From the NCBI GenBank assembly GCA_964536015.1, contig CAZHVS010000003.1, positions 124,001-188,000 on the forward strand: a stretch of 64,000 nucleotides of DNA. Direction: 5' to 3'. The notes under the pieces are model-generated. The model searched no databases. It was not told the origin of the DNA and saw nothing but the letters and a program-made list of their open reading frames with translations. This document shows positions 37,536 through 46,341 of the stretch, piece by piece (positions within the stretch are counted from its first letter, which is position 1; each line of letters starts with the position of its first letter). Both the position numbers and the translations under genes were made by a program. The DNA comes from CAZHVS01 sp964536015. Its GTDB lineage: Bacteria > Bacteroidota > Ignavibacteria > Ignavibacteriales > Ignavibacteriaceae.

Positions 37536-38891
37536 ATGCCAGAAAAAATTTTAGTCGTTGATGATGAAGATATTATCCGTGAATCACTCTCTTTTGTTTT
37601 ACAAAAGGAAGGTTATATAGTAAGTGAAGCGGAAAATGGAAAAGTAGCTTATGAGAAAATTTTACAGGACTATTTTGACCTTGTAATAACAGATATTGAA
37701 ATGCCTCAAATGAAAGGGATAGAATTACTTGAAAAAATTTCAGCATTTACAGCTCAGACATCTGTTATAATGATAACCGCGTATGGTTCACTTGAAACAG
37801 CTATTAAAGCACTAAGAAATGGTGCCAGTGATTATATTCTTAAACCAATAGAATTTGATGAACTCTTAATTAAAATTAATAGAATATTTGAGACCCGAAA
37901 ACTAATTTCTGAAAATCGTTTATTAAAAAGAGAAATTCAGAGGCAGTATGATTTTGCAAATCTTGTTGGAAAAAGTCCGGGAATGATGAAAATCTTTGAA
38001 ATGATACAAACTGTTGCTGAAACAGAAAGCACAGTATTAATTACTGGAAACAGCGGAACAGGAAAAGAACTGATTGCAAGAGCAATTCACTATAACAGCA
38101 AACGAAAAGGAAAACCATTTATCGCAGTAAACTGTGGAGCCATTTCTGAAAACCTAATTGAAAGCGAGTTATTCGGACATAAACGAGGTGCATTTACCGG
38201 TGCTATATCTGATAAAGAAGGATTCTTAAAAGCTGCTGATGGTGGAACCTTATTTCTGGATGAAATTAGTGAAATGCCATTAAACCTTCAGGTAAAATTA
38301 TTAAGAGTAATTCAGGAAAAAGAAATAACACCAGTCGGTACAACATATTCCATTCCAATTAATGTCAGATTTCTTGCCTCAACGAACAGAAATCTTATGG
38401 AACAAATTAACGAAGGAAAATTTAGAGAAGATTTATTTTATCGATTAAATGTTATTGAAATAAATATTCCATCTTTAAAAGACAGGAAAGAAGATATTCC
38501 TTTGCTAGTTGATCATTTTATTCATAAATATAGAAATGAAGTTGGAAAGAATGTCCGCGAGATTGAACCTTCAGCATTAAGAGCTTTAATGAACTATGAT
38601 TGGCGTGGTGAAGTCAGAGAACTTGAGAACATCGTAGAGCGTGCTGTAATTTTTTGTAAGACTGATTATATTTCATTAAATGATCTCCCAACCTACTTAC
38701 AATCCACAAGAGATATTCAAATACCAGAAAAAGCAGGTTCTCTGGAAGAATTTATTCATAAAATTGAGCGTGAATATATACTAAAAGCTCTTGAAGCGAA
38801 TAGCTTTGATAAAGAAAAAGTCGCTAAAGTGCTTCAATTAGGATTATCAACGCTTTATAGAAAAATAAAAGATTATAATTTAGAACCTTGA
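37536..38891 (+). CDS. Sigma-54-dependent response regulator (NtrC family)
   Basis: A 451-residue activator. The receiver (about 4-118) has phosphoacceptor D53. The AAA+ domain (about 140-375) has Walker A GNSGTGKE (171-178) and the sigma-54 contact loop GAFTGA (218-223). A Fis-type helix-turn-helix follows at the C-terminus (KEKVAKVLQLGLSTLYRKIKDY). It is paired with the PAS kinase just upstream. Its target promoters should be of the -24/-12 type. The nearest candidates I see are far away (18348 and 50063). Confidence 0.96.
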   Translation: MPEKILVVDDEDIIRESLSFVLQKEGYIVSEAENGKVAYEKILQDYFDLVITDIEMPQMKGIELLEKISAFTAQTSVIMITAYGSLETAIKALRNGASDYILKPIEFDELLIKINRIFETRKLISENRLLKREIQRQYDFANLVGKSPGMMKIFEMIQTVAETESTVLITGNSGTGKELIARAIHYNSKRKGKPFIAVNCGAISENLIESELFGHKRGAFTGAISDKEGFLKAADGGTLFLDEISEMPLNLQVKLLRVIQEKEITPVGTTYSIPINVRFLASTNRNLMEQINEGKFREDLFYRLNVIEINIPSLKDRKEDIPLLVDHFIHKYRNEVGKNVREIEPSALRALMNYDWRGEVRELENIVERAVIFCKTDYISLNDLPTYLQSTRDIQIPEKAGSLEEFIHKIEREYILKALEANSFDKEKVAKVLQLGLSTLYRKIKDYNLEP

Positions 38892-38906
38892 AGGTTTATA
38901 AAAAAA

Positions 38907-38936
38907 GAAAGCGGTTCGTAATTGAAACCGCTTTTC
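38907..38936. terminator. Terminator between the NtrC-type regulator and the small secreted protein gene
   Basis: Arms AAGCGGTT (38909-38916) and AACCGCTT (38926-38933), extended outward with one mismatch, with A-rich sequence on one side and T-rich on the other. It can serve both converging genes. Confidence 0.75.
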
Positions 38937-38958
38937 AAATAATCAAGAACCTGTTGAA

Positions 38959-39384
38959 TTATTTCCTGATTATTTCAACCAGGCAACTTGCCACAGTACT
39001 ATCATCATCATCTTCATCAAGTAAGAATACTCGGTAGAAACCCGGCTCGTCAAATGACATATCACTCTCATCATTTCTACTGAAAAAGATGTATTTCATT
39101 GTGGGTTTAACAGAGAAGTGAAATTTCTTATAATATTCAAATTTCTTCGTGCCCGGATTATACTTGTCGTATTGAATTGCGACATTTTCCAGTTTTAATG
39201 CTCGGTCGCATTTTACCATAACGGTAATATAGCCAGTAGTGAAGCGGTCACTAACTCCTACTTCGCCATCGTCACCATATTTTTCGCAGGTATATAATAC
39301 AGGTTCGTTTTGTGCATAACTACGAAAAGTTGTTAAAACAAGCAATACCAACAATGATGGAAAAAAGAACTTTATTGCTTTCAT
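38959..39384 (-). CDS. Small secreted protein, paralogue of the protein at 46342-46740
   Basis: A 141-residue exported protein with a signal peptide (about 1-24, SYAQ). The mature part begins PVLYTCEKYGDDGE and ends FDEPGFYRVFLLDEDDDDSTVASCLVEIIRK. The same plan (LYxCE near the start, GxYxVxxxDxDD near the end) is found in the 132-residue protein at 46342. Both look like a single beta-sandwich domain of unknown function. Two cysteines could form a disulfide. It is monocistronic, with a terminator shared with the regulator gene. Confidence 0.8.
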   Translation of the reverse strand: MKAIKFFFPSLLVLLVLTTFRSYAQNEPVLYTCEKYGDDGEVGVSDRFTTGYITVMVKCDRALKLENVAIQYDKYNPGTKKFEYYKKFHFSVKPTMKYIFFSRNDESDMSFDEPGFYRVFLLDEDDDDSTVASCLVEIIRK

Positions 39385-39745
39385 TTATTACTCCTTTAAT
39401 AATTTATTAATTGATGAAAGTTGCCTTATTTTTTCGTTGTTAATATCCATATGATTTCTTTAAAATGCAATATGCATTAGGTTTTTTTTTAGTTTTATTT
39501 CAATCATACTTAATTAAGCAAAAGACAATCTATTTACATTTCTTATTACAAAAAAAACTGTAAATTTGTTCCCAATAATTTAATTTCAAATAAACTGACT
39601 TGACTAAGTTTGTATAAGTTAGTATACATCGCTGGTTATTTTATTAGACAATTAATTTATTTATGTAAATAAATCAGTAAAATTATCAAACTTTTTCCGG
39701 CTTAGATGTTGTTAGAATATTGTAGTTATTTATCAAGGAATTAAG
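39385..39745. other. 361-nt divergent intergenic region
   Basis: Very AT-rich sequence between two divergent exported-protein genes. Apart from the promoter candidate at 39600-39628 I see no ORF, RNA structure or repeat in it. It must hold the promoter of the minus-strand gene too, which I could not place. Confidence 0.6.
39600..39628 (+). promoter_or_regulatory. Candidate sigma-70-type promoter for the aromatic-rich lipoprotein operon
   Basis: TTGACT (39600-39605) and TATACA (39623-39628) lie exactly 17 nt apart. The leader before the ATG at 39746 would be about 110 nt. Confidence 0.5.
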
Positions 39746-40972
39746 ATGAAAAAGATTTTTTATATAATATTTGCAATAATTCCGTTTTTGTTATCAGCTT
39801 GTTATACACAACTTGATATTAAGGAATCAAGAAATAGAGATTATTCATATCAAAAAGATTATTCTGATTATGAAGATAATTACGATCAAAGTAATTATGA
39901 TTATGATTCAACTAATTATGATGATAATTACAATTCCTCCGGTAATACTTATAACATCTACATAGATGGTTTTCCCACTTACAGAAGATATTATTGGGGC
40001 TATCATCCGAGATTATATGTCGGAATAGGTGTTGGCATTTCTTACTATTATGACCCATTCTGGGATCCGTGGTGGTGGAATTGTTATGATTGCTGGACAC
40101 CATACTGGTATTGTTATTCACCTTATTACTCTTGGTATCCTGGCTATTATTGGAATTACTATGGTTATCCTTATTATCACTGGGGAGGAAATTTTGTTTA
40201 TAATGATTATAAATACCGTGAAAGAACCAGAGACATTTCAAGATTACGTGACAACGATGGTACCAGAAATGGATTAGTAAGTAACAGAACCAACGGTGAT
40301 TTATGGAGGTCGTCATTATCAAGAACTACTTTATCAAGAGATGATAGAAGCGACAGAAGAACGAATGTAACTTCACGAGAAAGAACTAATTCCATTGATA
40401 GACAAAGAACAAATGTAACAGATAGAAATAACAACACTATATCTCGTGACAGAACAAAAATTGATAATGATACGAGAAACAGAACAAACACTCGAATTGA
40501 TGAAAGGACACAAACAAATCACAGAGAAACAGATCGAAATTTCAGAACCCCTGAGCAGAGAAGAAATGAATCTGTCAATCGTAATCAAACAAGGAACAAT
40601 GATACTCAGCGTCAAAATAGTAATAATGAGAACAGGTCAAATAAACAGGATCAGCAAAGAAATAATGATTTCTTTAATAAAAGAACTGAAGAAAATAGAA
40701 CCAATCCGCCAATTAATAACAATAGGAATAATGAAAACAAACAAAAACAAAATAATGAACAACCAAGAAATAATTCACAGGACAGGAATCGTGAGAATAT
40801 TCAAAAGCAAAATTTTTCTCAACCAAGAATAGAGAGAAATGAGACTCCCAGAAATTATACTCCACCGCAAAGGAACTATACCCCTCCGAGTTATTCTCCT
40901 CCGCCACAGAACCGAGGGAATAATAGTGGACGTAATAACAGCGGAAACAATGAGAATAGGAGGTCGAGGTAA
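39746..40972 (+). CDS. Lipoprotein with Trp/Tyr-rich domain and long Asn/Arg/Thr/Gln low-complexity tail
   Basis: A 408-residue protein of strongly biased composition. The lipobox LLSAC gives lipidated C19. Residues about 30-66 are an acidic Tyr/Asp/Asn stretch. Residues 78-156 are extremely rich in Tyr, Trp, Gly and Pro (for example DPFWDPWWWNCYDCW). Residues 160-408 are basic and built mostly of Arg, Asn, Thr, Gln and Ser with loosely repeated RNRTN/RERTN units, ending in a Pro/Tyr patch and RRSR. I recognise no family. It is the first of three genes in a row, followed 4 nt later by a smaller lipoprotein of the same plan and then a FadL-like barrel. Confidence 0.75.
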   Translation: MKKIFYIIFAIIPFLLSACYTQLDIKESRNRDYSYQKDYSDYEDNYDQSNYDYDSTNYDDNYNSSGNTYNIYIDGFPTYRRYYWGYHPRLYVGIGVGISYYYDPFWDPWWWNCYDCWTPYWYCYSPYYSWYPGYYWNYYGYPYYHWGGNFVYNDYKYRERTRDISRLRDNDGTRNGLVSNRTNGDLWRSSLSRTTLSRDDRSDRRTNVTSRERTNSIDRQRTNVTDRNNNTISRDRTKIDNDTRNRTNTRIDERTQTNHRETDRNFRTPEQRRNESVNRNQTRNNDTQRQNSNNENRSNKQDQQRNNDFFNKRTEENRTNPPINNNRNNENKQKQNNEQPRNNSQDRNRENIQKQNFSQPRIERNETPRNYTPPQRNYTPPSYSPPPQNRGNNSGRNNSGNNENRRSR

Positions 40973-40976
40973 ATAT

Positions 40977-41453
40977 ATGTATAAGAATATCAAATATATT
41001 TTGATTATCCTGGTTTTCTTTACTCTTGAAGGATGCTATACAATGTTATGGACTCCAGGTACTAAATATCAACGTGAAGTCTCATATGGTGAATCTTCCT
41101 GGTACGTAACAGATTATTATGGCCCCTGGGCACCTTATTATAGTTCACCATGGTGGGAACTTTATACTGCAAGAGATACTTACAATCAAAATAAAAGAGA
41201 TTTACAAACTGAAACTATTAGAAATACGGATGGAACAAGAACTGAACCGCCCAGAAGAGAAACTGGAGGTGTTCTACTTCAAGGAACTACTCCTCCTTCG
41301 GTAGACACAAACCAGGGAAATAATAATAACTCAAACAACAATAATTCAAACTCGACGAATTCAAATTCAGGGACAAGAGAACGAAAAAGCGATGATAAAG
41401 GTAGTTTACGAAATAATGATGGAAATCGTTCAACTGAAAATAACAGGAGATAA
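40977..41453 (+). CDS. Second aromatic/Asn-rich lipoprotein of the same plan
   Basis: A 158-residue lipoprotein. I start it at the ATG at 40977, since it begins a signal peptide with lipobox TLEGC (C20). An open frame extends upstream into the previous gene but reads through that gene's tail. After the Cys comes YT, as in the upstream protein. Then there is a short Trp/Tyr patch (WYVTDYYGPWAPYYSSPWWELY, about 44-65) and an Asn/Ser/Arg-rich tail with poly-Asn runs ending NNRR. AGGAGG lies 13 nt upstream within the previous gene. The shared architecture suggests divergence from a common ancestor or a joint role at the cell surface. Confidence 0.72.
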   Translation: MYKNIKYILIILVFFTLEGCYTMLWTPGTKYQREVSYGESSWYVTDYYGPWAPYYSSPWWELYTARDTYNQNKRDLQTETIRNTDGTRTEPPRRETGGVLLQGTTPPSVDTNQGNNNNSNNNNSNSTNSNSGTRERKSDDKGSLRNNDGNRSTENNRR

Positions 41454-41459
41454 CTAACT

Positions 41460-42929
41460 ATGCGTTTTACTAAAAAAATATTTTTTGTATTAATTCTGTC
41501 TTTTCTTTTTTTTAACATTACATCAGCTCAAAACACTAATGATGCTCTCAGGTTAGTAGAACCGGGACTTGGAATTGGTGTACGAGCTTTAGGAATGGGT
41601 AACGCTTTTCTAAGTTTAAGTGATGATGCATCGGGAATGTATTACAATCCTGCTGGAATTGGTTTAATTAAAAGAATTGAATTCTCTGGTGGACTAGATT
41701 ATCTTAATTTTAAGAATAACACAACATTCTTAAGAAGCTCGAATGAATATTCTAATAGTTCTACACAATTAAATCAACTCAGTCTTGTTTTTCCATTTCC
41801 TACTGTAAGAGGAAGTTTGGTATTTGGATTTTCATATAATAATATTAAAAACTTTACCGATGCTTTAAAATTTGATGGATTTAATTCTTCAAATACGTCT
41901 TTTATACAGCAGGAGACTTCATACAATAGTGATTTTATGTATAACCTTGGTCTTAGCTATCCAGTTTATGATGTTAACAATAAATACCTTTATGACACCA
42001 CAATTATAAATGGCAGGTTGACACAAAGCGGAGAAAAACTTAGTTCAGGCTCAATTAATAACTGGGGATTTTCTGCAGCAATTGAAGTATATAAAAATCT
42101 TTTTATTGGTGGAACTTTGAATGTTATTTCAGGTTCGTATAAATCTTCTTTTGATTATTATGAAGAAGATCTAAATAATGTTTATTCTTCGTACCAGCTT
42201 GATCCAGCAGATCCTAAAACAAAAGGATTTAAAACCTTTTACATAAGTAGAATTACCGACTGGGAGCTTTCAGGGTGGGACTTTAAACTTGGATTTCTTT
42301 ATCAACTTAGTAACCTTGCAAGGGTTGCTGCAACTATTCAATTCCCAAAATCTTTTACAGTTAAAGAAAAATTTGCTGCTGATGGTTGGGCTGAATTTGC
42401 TAATAACACTTATTATTTACCTCATCCTGAAGATTATAAAGATGAAGTTAAATACGATATTATTTCTCCCTTCTCATTTAATCTTGGTTCATCAGTTAAT
42501 TATAAAGGATTAATTGCTTCATTTGAAGTTGGATTAACAGATTACTCCCAAACTGAATTTGATAACGCTGAGAACTTTACTAATCCGGAAAAATTTATAA
42601 CTGATAGAAACAAGTTAATTAAACAGCAATTGAAAGCAACAGCAAACTTTAATCTTGGTTTAGAATATACAATACCTGATATTGGATTAAGAGTTAGAGG
42701 TGGTTATATATTACAACCATCTGCTTTTAAAGATGATCCAAGCGATTTTGATAAAAAATTCATAACTGCAGGTATTGGATTTCTTGCAGACGAAACCGTC
42801 TCTATAGATTTTGCATTTGCACACGGCTGGTGGAAAACTTATGGTGATAATTATGGAAATAATGTATCAAGAACTTTTCAGGAAATTGCAGTAAATAAAT
42901 TATTAGTAGGTTTCTCTTATAGATTTTAA
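41460..42929 (+). CDS. OmpP1/FadL-family (PorV/PorQ-like) outer-membrane barrel protein
   Basis: A 489-residue outer-membrane protein with a signal peptide (about 1-21, TSAQ). The mature start GIGVRALGMGNAFLSLSDDASGMYYNPAGIG is the shared signature of FadL/OmpP1 and PorV-type barrels. The rest is amphipathic strands ending in the aromatic strand LLVGFSYRF. FadL members take up hydrophobic compounds, and PorV members shuttle type IX cargo. At 489 residues, with a long internal loop (about 165-270), I lean to a FadL-type transporter without certainty. It is the third gene of the lipoprotein operon (6 nt gap). Confidence 0.87.
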   Translation: MRFTKKIFFVLILSFLFFNITSAQNTNDALRLVEPGLGIGVRALGMGNAFLSLSDDASGMYYNPAGIGLIKRIEFSGGLDYLNFKNNTTFLRSSNEYSNSSTQLNQLSLVFPFPTVRGSLVFGFSYNNIKNFTDALKFDGFNSSNTSFIQQETSYNSDFMYNLGLSYPVYDVNNKYLYDTTIINGRLTQSGEKLSSGSINNWGFSAAIEVYKNLFIGGTLNVISGSYKSSFDYYEEDLNNVYSSYQLDPADPKTKGFKTFYISRITDWELSGWDFKLGFLYQLSNLARVAATIQFPKSFTVKEKFAADGWAEFANNTYYLPHPEDYKDEVKYDIISPFSFNLGSSVNYKGLIASFEVGLTDYSQTEFDNAENFTNPEKFITDRNKLIKQQLKATANFNLGLEYTIPDIGLRVRGGYILQPSAFKDDPSDFDKKFITAGIGFLADETVSIDFAFAHGWWKTYGDNYGNNVSRTFQEIAVNKLLVGFSYRF

Positions 42930-42963
42930 TTTCTGATAAATATTTTTTTTGAAAATTGTTTGA

Positions 42964-42990
42964 AGCACCATAATTTTATGGTGCTTTTTT
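42964..42990 (+). terminator. Rho-independent terminator after the FadL-like gene
   Basis: A perfect 10-bp stem AGCACCATAA/TTATGGTGCT with a 2-nt loop followed by six T residues, 35 nt past the stop. Confidence 0.9.
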
Positions 42991-42995
42991 ATTTT

Positions 42996-43008
42996 AGGAG
43001 TTTATATC
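42996..43008 (+). promoter_or_regulatory. Ribosome binding site and apparent ATC start of rsgA
   Basis: AGGAG (42996-43000) is followed 5 nt later by ATC (43006-43008) in the rsgA frame, exactly where family members have their initiator Met (xKGIVIRI). There is no ATG or GTG in this frame between the upstream in-frame stop (42961) and the coding core. The first TTG (43087) would remove 27 residues of the OB fold. Confidence 0.6.
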
Positions 43009-43962
43009 AAAGGCATCGTAATAAGGATAGAAAGCAAAGATTATTATGTTAAGGATTTAACTCAAAACATAATTGTCCGTTGCTCGTTGAAAGGAAGAAT
43101 CAAGAAAGATTTCTATTTAAAAAAAGAAAAACTCTTTAAAACTGACATCATTGTAGTTGGAGATTTTGTTGATTTCGCGTTGAATAATGATTCAACAGGA
43201 GTAATTGACCAAATATTTCCAAGAAAAAATTATATTTCTCGTAAAGCTCCAAAGTTGAAAGGAGCCGGTTACAGAGGTGAACGGCTTGAACAAATTGTAG
43301 TTGCAAACATTGACAATTTTTTTGCAGTTGTATCAGTTTCACAACCTGAATTCAATAATAAGGTACTAGATAGATTATTGATAACCGGTGAAAGCGCTCA
43401 TATAAATTGCTTTATTATTTTTAATAAAGTTGATCTTGATGAAAATAATGAAATTAATTTTTGGGCTAATTTGTATTCAAAAATTGGATATAGAGTAATT
43501 AAGTCATCTACAAAAACTTGTGAAGGAATTGATGAAATAAAAAAAAATGTTGCAGGTAAAAAAAGTTTCTTCTGGGGTTCAAGTGGTGTTGGCAAATCTT
43601 CTATCATTAATAAAATTTTTCCGGTTCTTAATCTTACCACTGGTGAAATTAGTTCATTTTCTGGAAAAGGTGTACATACAACCGTAACAGTAAATATGAT
43701 TGAACCCGAAAAAGATACCTTTATAATTGACACACCAGGAATTAGAGAAATTGAACCTTATGGACTAAAAAAAACAGATATAGGACATTATTTTATTGAG
43801 TTCTTGCCTTTCATTAATGAATGTAAATACAACACATGCACACACCAACACGAACCGAATTGCGCCATTATTGATGCTGTAAATAAAAAATTAATTTCTG
43901 AAGAACGTTATGATAGTTATTTAAGAATACTTGAAACGATTGAAGATGATATTCTCTTCTAA
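43006..43962 (+). CDS. rsgA: Ribosome small-subunit-dependent GTPase A
   Basis: A 318-residue circularly permuted GTPase that checks late 30S subunit maturation. From the ATC at 43006 it reads KGIVIRIESKDYYVKD, the normal RsgA N-terminus and OB-fold first strand. The permuted G motifs follow in the expected order: NKVD (about 140-143), P-loop GSSGVGKS (about 191-198), then DTPGIREI. The C-terminal zinc domain has Cys/His ligands in CKYNTCTHQHEPNC. Starting at the TTG at 43087 (291 residues) would cut the OB fold, so I prefer the longer form despite its non-standard initiator. It is alone between a terminator and the channel gene. Confidence 0.9.
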   Translation: MKGIVIRIESKDYYVKDLTQNIIVRCSLKGRIKKDFYLKKEKLFKTDIIVVGDFVDFALNNDSTGVIDQIFPRKNYISRKAPKLKGAGYRGERLEQIVVANIDNFFAVVSVSQPEFNNKVLDRLLITGESAHINCFIIFNKVDLDENNEINFWANLYSKIGYRVIKSSTKTCEGIDEIKKNVAGKKSFFWGSSGVGKSSIINKIFPVLNLTTGEISSFSGKGVHTTVTVNMIEPEKDTFIIDTPGIREIEPYGLKKTDIGHYFIEFLPFINECKYNTCTHQHEPNCAIIDAVNKKLISEERYDSYLRILETIEDDILF

Positions 43963-44077
43963 TAAATTTTCTTTTTGCCTTATTAAAAAATATCAATATA
44001 ATTGAAACGATTATTAAAAAAATTTAGTAATTATTTATAAATATATTCGACAGAAGTCAAACATCAATTAAAACAGA

Positions 44078-45076
44078 ATGTTCCGAATCTATAAAAAATT
44101 TATATTAGCAATTTTAATATTAATTGCAGTTTTACTCTCTGGAACAATTGGATTCTGGTTTGTATCTCACAAGGAATATTCTCTTACCGACTGCTTTTAT
44201 ATGACTTTTATTACTGTAACTACAATTGGTTATGGTGAAATTATTGAAGTCGGCAAATATCCATATGGAAGATATTATACAATAATTGTTGCCGCACTTG
44301 GAATAGGAATTTTTACATTCCTGATAACTAACATTACAGCTTTTATTGTAAGCGGTGAATTACTTAAATCATTCAAAAAGCGAAAGTTTACAAAAATGAT
44401 TAAAAAATTATCCGATCATTATATTATTTGTGGTAGTGGTGATACCGGAATTCAAATAGCTCACGAACTTTTTAATACTAAACGACCTTTTGTATTAATT
44501 GATAAAAGTGATTTCGAAAATCATGAAATAGATAAAGATTATCTTTTTTATCACGGCGATGCTACTGATGAAAACACACTTGAATTAGCAGGGATTAAAA
44601 ATGCTGCTGGCGTTTTTGCAGTTACAGGTGATGATAACTATAATCTTGTAATTACATTTACTGTTAAACAACTTAATCCGAATGTAAGAGTAATTGCTAA
44701 ATCCAGAGATATTAAAAATAGTGACAAGATTAAAAAAGCTGGAGCAGATTCTGTAATCTCTTCAAACTTTATCGGAAGTTTAAGAATGGTCTCTGAAATG
44801 ATTCGTCCAAATGTAGTTACCTTTTTAGATACAATGTTACGGGATAAAGATAAGAGCTTACGGGTAGAAGAAATTTCAATCGGTAAATCTTTTGAAGGGA
44901 AAACAATTGCAAGTTTGAATCTGAAAAAACACAAGAACGCTTTACTTCTTGCAATAAAAAAGAACGAACAATGGATTTTCAATCCCATGGAAGATGAAAT
45001 ACTTTCTGAAGGAACAAATCTCATTTTGATGTTGACACCAGAAGAAAGACTTCATCTTGTTAATGAATTATCATAA
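44078..45076 (+). CDS. Potassium channel with RCK (TrkA-N/TrkA-C) regulatory domains
   Basis: A 332-residue two-helix ion channel. Helices at about 7-29 and 68-92 flank the pore loop with selectivity filter TIGYG (49-53). A cytoplasmic TrkA-N Rossmann domain (about 112-235, IICGSGDTGIQIAHEL) binds a nucleotide, and a TrkA-C domain (about 250-332) senses a further ligand. This is the MthK-like arrangement, mediating gated K+ flux across the inner membrane. It is 17 nt before the DUF5009 gene, and the two may be cotranscribed. Confidence 0.94.
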   Translation: MFRIYKKFILAILILIAVLLSGTIGFWFVSHKEYSLTDCFYMTFITVTTIGYGEIIEVGKYPYGRYYTIIVAALGIGIFTFLITNITAFIVSGELLKSFKKRKFTKMIKKLSDHYIICGSGDTGIQIAHELFNTKRPFVLIDKSDFENHEIDKDYLFYHGDATDENTLELAGIKNAAGVFAVTGDDNYNLVITFTVKQLNPNVRVIAKSRDIKNSDKIKKAGADSVISSNFIGSLRMVSEMIRPNVVTFLDTMLRDKDKSLRVEEISIGKSFEGKTIASLNLKKHKNALLLAIKKNEQWIFNPMEDEILSEGTNLILMLTPEERLHLVNELS

Positions 45077-45093
45077 TTATAAAAAGGCATAAT

Positions 45094-46248
45094 ATGGAAG
45101 AGCAAAAGTCAAACAGATTACTATCTTTAGATGTATTCAGAGGAATTACAATAGCAGGGATGATCTTAGTGAACAACCCCGGCAGCTGGGCAAATATTTA
45201 TCCAGCACTTGGACATGCGAAATGGCACGGTTGTACACCAACAGATTATATTTTCCCATTTTTTCTTTTTATAGTTGGTGTAGCCATTACATTATCACTA
45301 ACAAAAAGAAAAGAAAGAGGTGACAATCAGAATAAACTTCTATTTCAAATCTTCAGAAGAGGGTTAATGATCTTTGCTGTTGGAATTATTTTGCAGGGTT
45401 TTCCTTACTATAATTTTTCTACTATCCGAATACCAGGTGTTCTTCAAAGAATTGGTATTGTCTATTTCTTTGCATCGTTGATCTTTCTTAAAACAAATGT
45501 TAAAACTCAAACGATGATCGCTGTATTGTTATTATTTATCTACTGGGCACTTATAACTTTGATTCCTGTCCCCGGGTTCGGTGCCCCAAATATTAACGTA
45601 CCTACCATTTCAGATGTAAACGGAAATATAATTTCTCCAAATATTGCTGCATGGATTGATTATAATATATTCGGTGTACATCTCTGGAAAGGTACAAAAG
45701 TCTGGGACCCAGAAGGTCTTCTTTCAACTATTCCAGCAATTTCAACTGCATTATTTGGAGTTCTATTAGGGCACTGGCTTAGAACTAAAAATGAAGATTC
45801 TGTTAAAGTTATTTGGATTTTTATTTTTGGAAATTTTGGTTTGGTTCTTGGAACAATTTGGGATATGTGGTTCCCAATGAATAAAGGATTATGGACAAGT
45901 TCTTATGTCCTCTTTACAGCAGGAATGGCTTTACAGTTCTTTGGAATGTGTTATTGGTTGATAGATGTAAAAGGTTATAAATGGTGGACAAAACCTTTTA
46001 TTGTTTATGGTATGAATGCTATCACTGTCTTTTTCTTTAGCGGAATTATGGGAAGATTGTTAGGATTAATTACATGGACTGATGCAACCGGAAAAGAAAT
46101 AATTCTTAAATCTTATTTATATAACTCTTTTTTCGTTCCATATTTTTCTCCTATTAATGCTTCATTAGCCTGGGCATTGACATATGTCCTGTTGTGGCTT
46201 GGTTTAATGTGGATTTTATATGCAAAGAAAATATTCTTAAAAATTTAA
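45094..46248 (+). CDS. DUF5009/HGSNAT-like membrane acyltransferase (NagX-like)
   Basis: A 384-residue multi-helix inner-membrane protein related to heparan-alpha-glucosaminide N-acetyltransferase. The N-terminal RLLSLDVFRGITIAGMILVNNPGSW and the WHGCTPTDYIFPFFLFIVGVAI block are signature segments. The latter contains the conserved His/Asp area thought to form the acyl-transfer site. About ten hydrophobic helices follow. Bacterial members are often beside amino-sugar genes, but none is present here, so the acceptor is unknown. Confidence 0.9.
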   Translation: MEEQKSNRLLSLDVFRGITIAGMILVNNPGSWANIYPALGHAKWHGCTPTDYIFPFFLFIVGVAITLSLTKRKERGDNQNKLLFQIFRRGLMIFAVGIILQGFPYYNFSTIRIPGVLQRIGIVYFFASLIFLKTNVKTQTMIAVLLLFIYWALITLIPVPGFGAPNINVPTISDVNGNIISPNIAAWIDYNIFGVHLWKGTKVWDPEGLLSTIPAISTALFGVLLGHWLRTKNEDSVKVIWIFIFGNFGLVLGTIWDMWFPMNKGLWTSSYVLFTAGMALQFFGMCYWLIDVKGYKWWTKPFIVYGMNAITVFFFSGIMGRLLGLITWTDATGKEIILKSYLYNSFFVPYFSPINASLAWALTYVLLWLGLMWILYAKKIFLKI

Positions 46249-46341
46249 TAAAGTAACATTATAGATGTGATATGAATCATTTATTTGGAACAAGTTAATT
46301 TATTTAATTGTTTAAATCATCATCAATATAAGGAGTGAATT

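Noticed and set aside
39560..39615. TAnnTTTG-type (Bacteroides-like) -7 elements such as TAAATTTG and TAAGTTTG
   Set aside because: No matching -33 TTTG at the right distance, and such words are frequent by chance in this AT-rich DNA.
39912..40907. Several open frames on both strands inside the aromatic/Asn-rich lipoprotein gene
   Set aside because: They are by-products of the biased codon composition, have no ribosome sites, and overlap a gene with a clear lipobox.
40839..40976. Upstream extension of the second aromatic lipoprotein
   Set aside because: It runs through the tail of the previous gene in another frame and would bury the signal peptide and lipobox.
46280..46320. TGGAAC upstream of the small secreted protein gene as a sigma-54 -24 element
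   Set aside because: There is no TTGC at the required distance. The region only contains AT-rich sequence.
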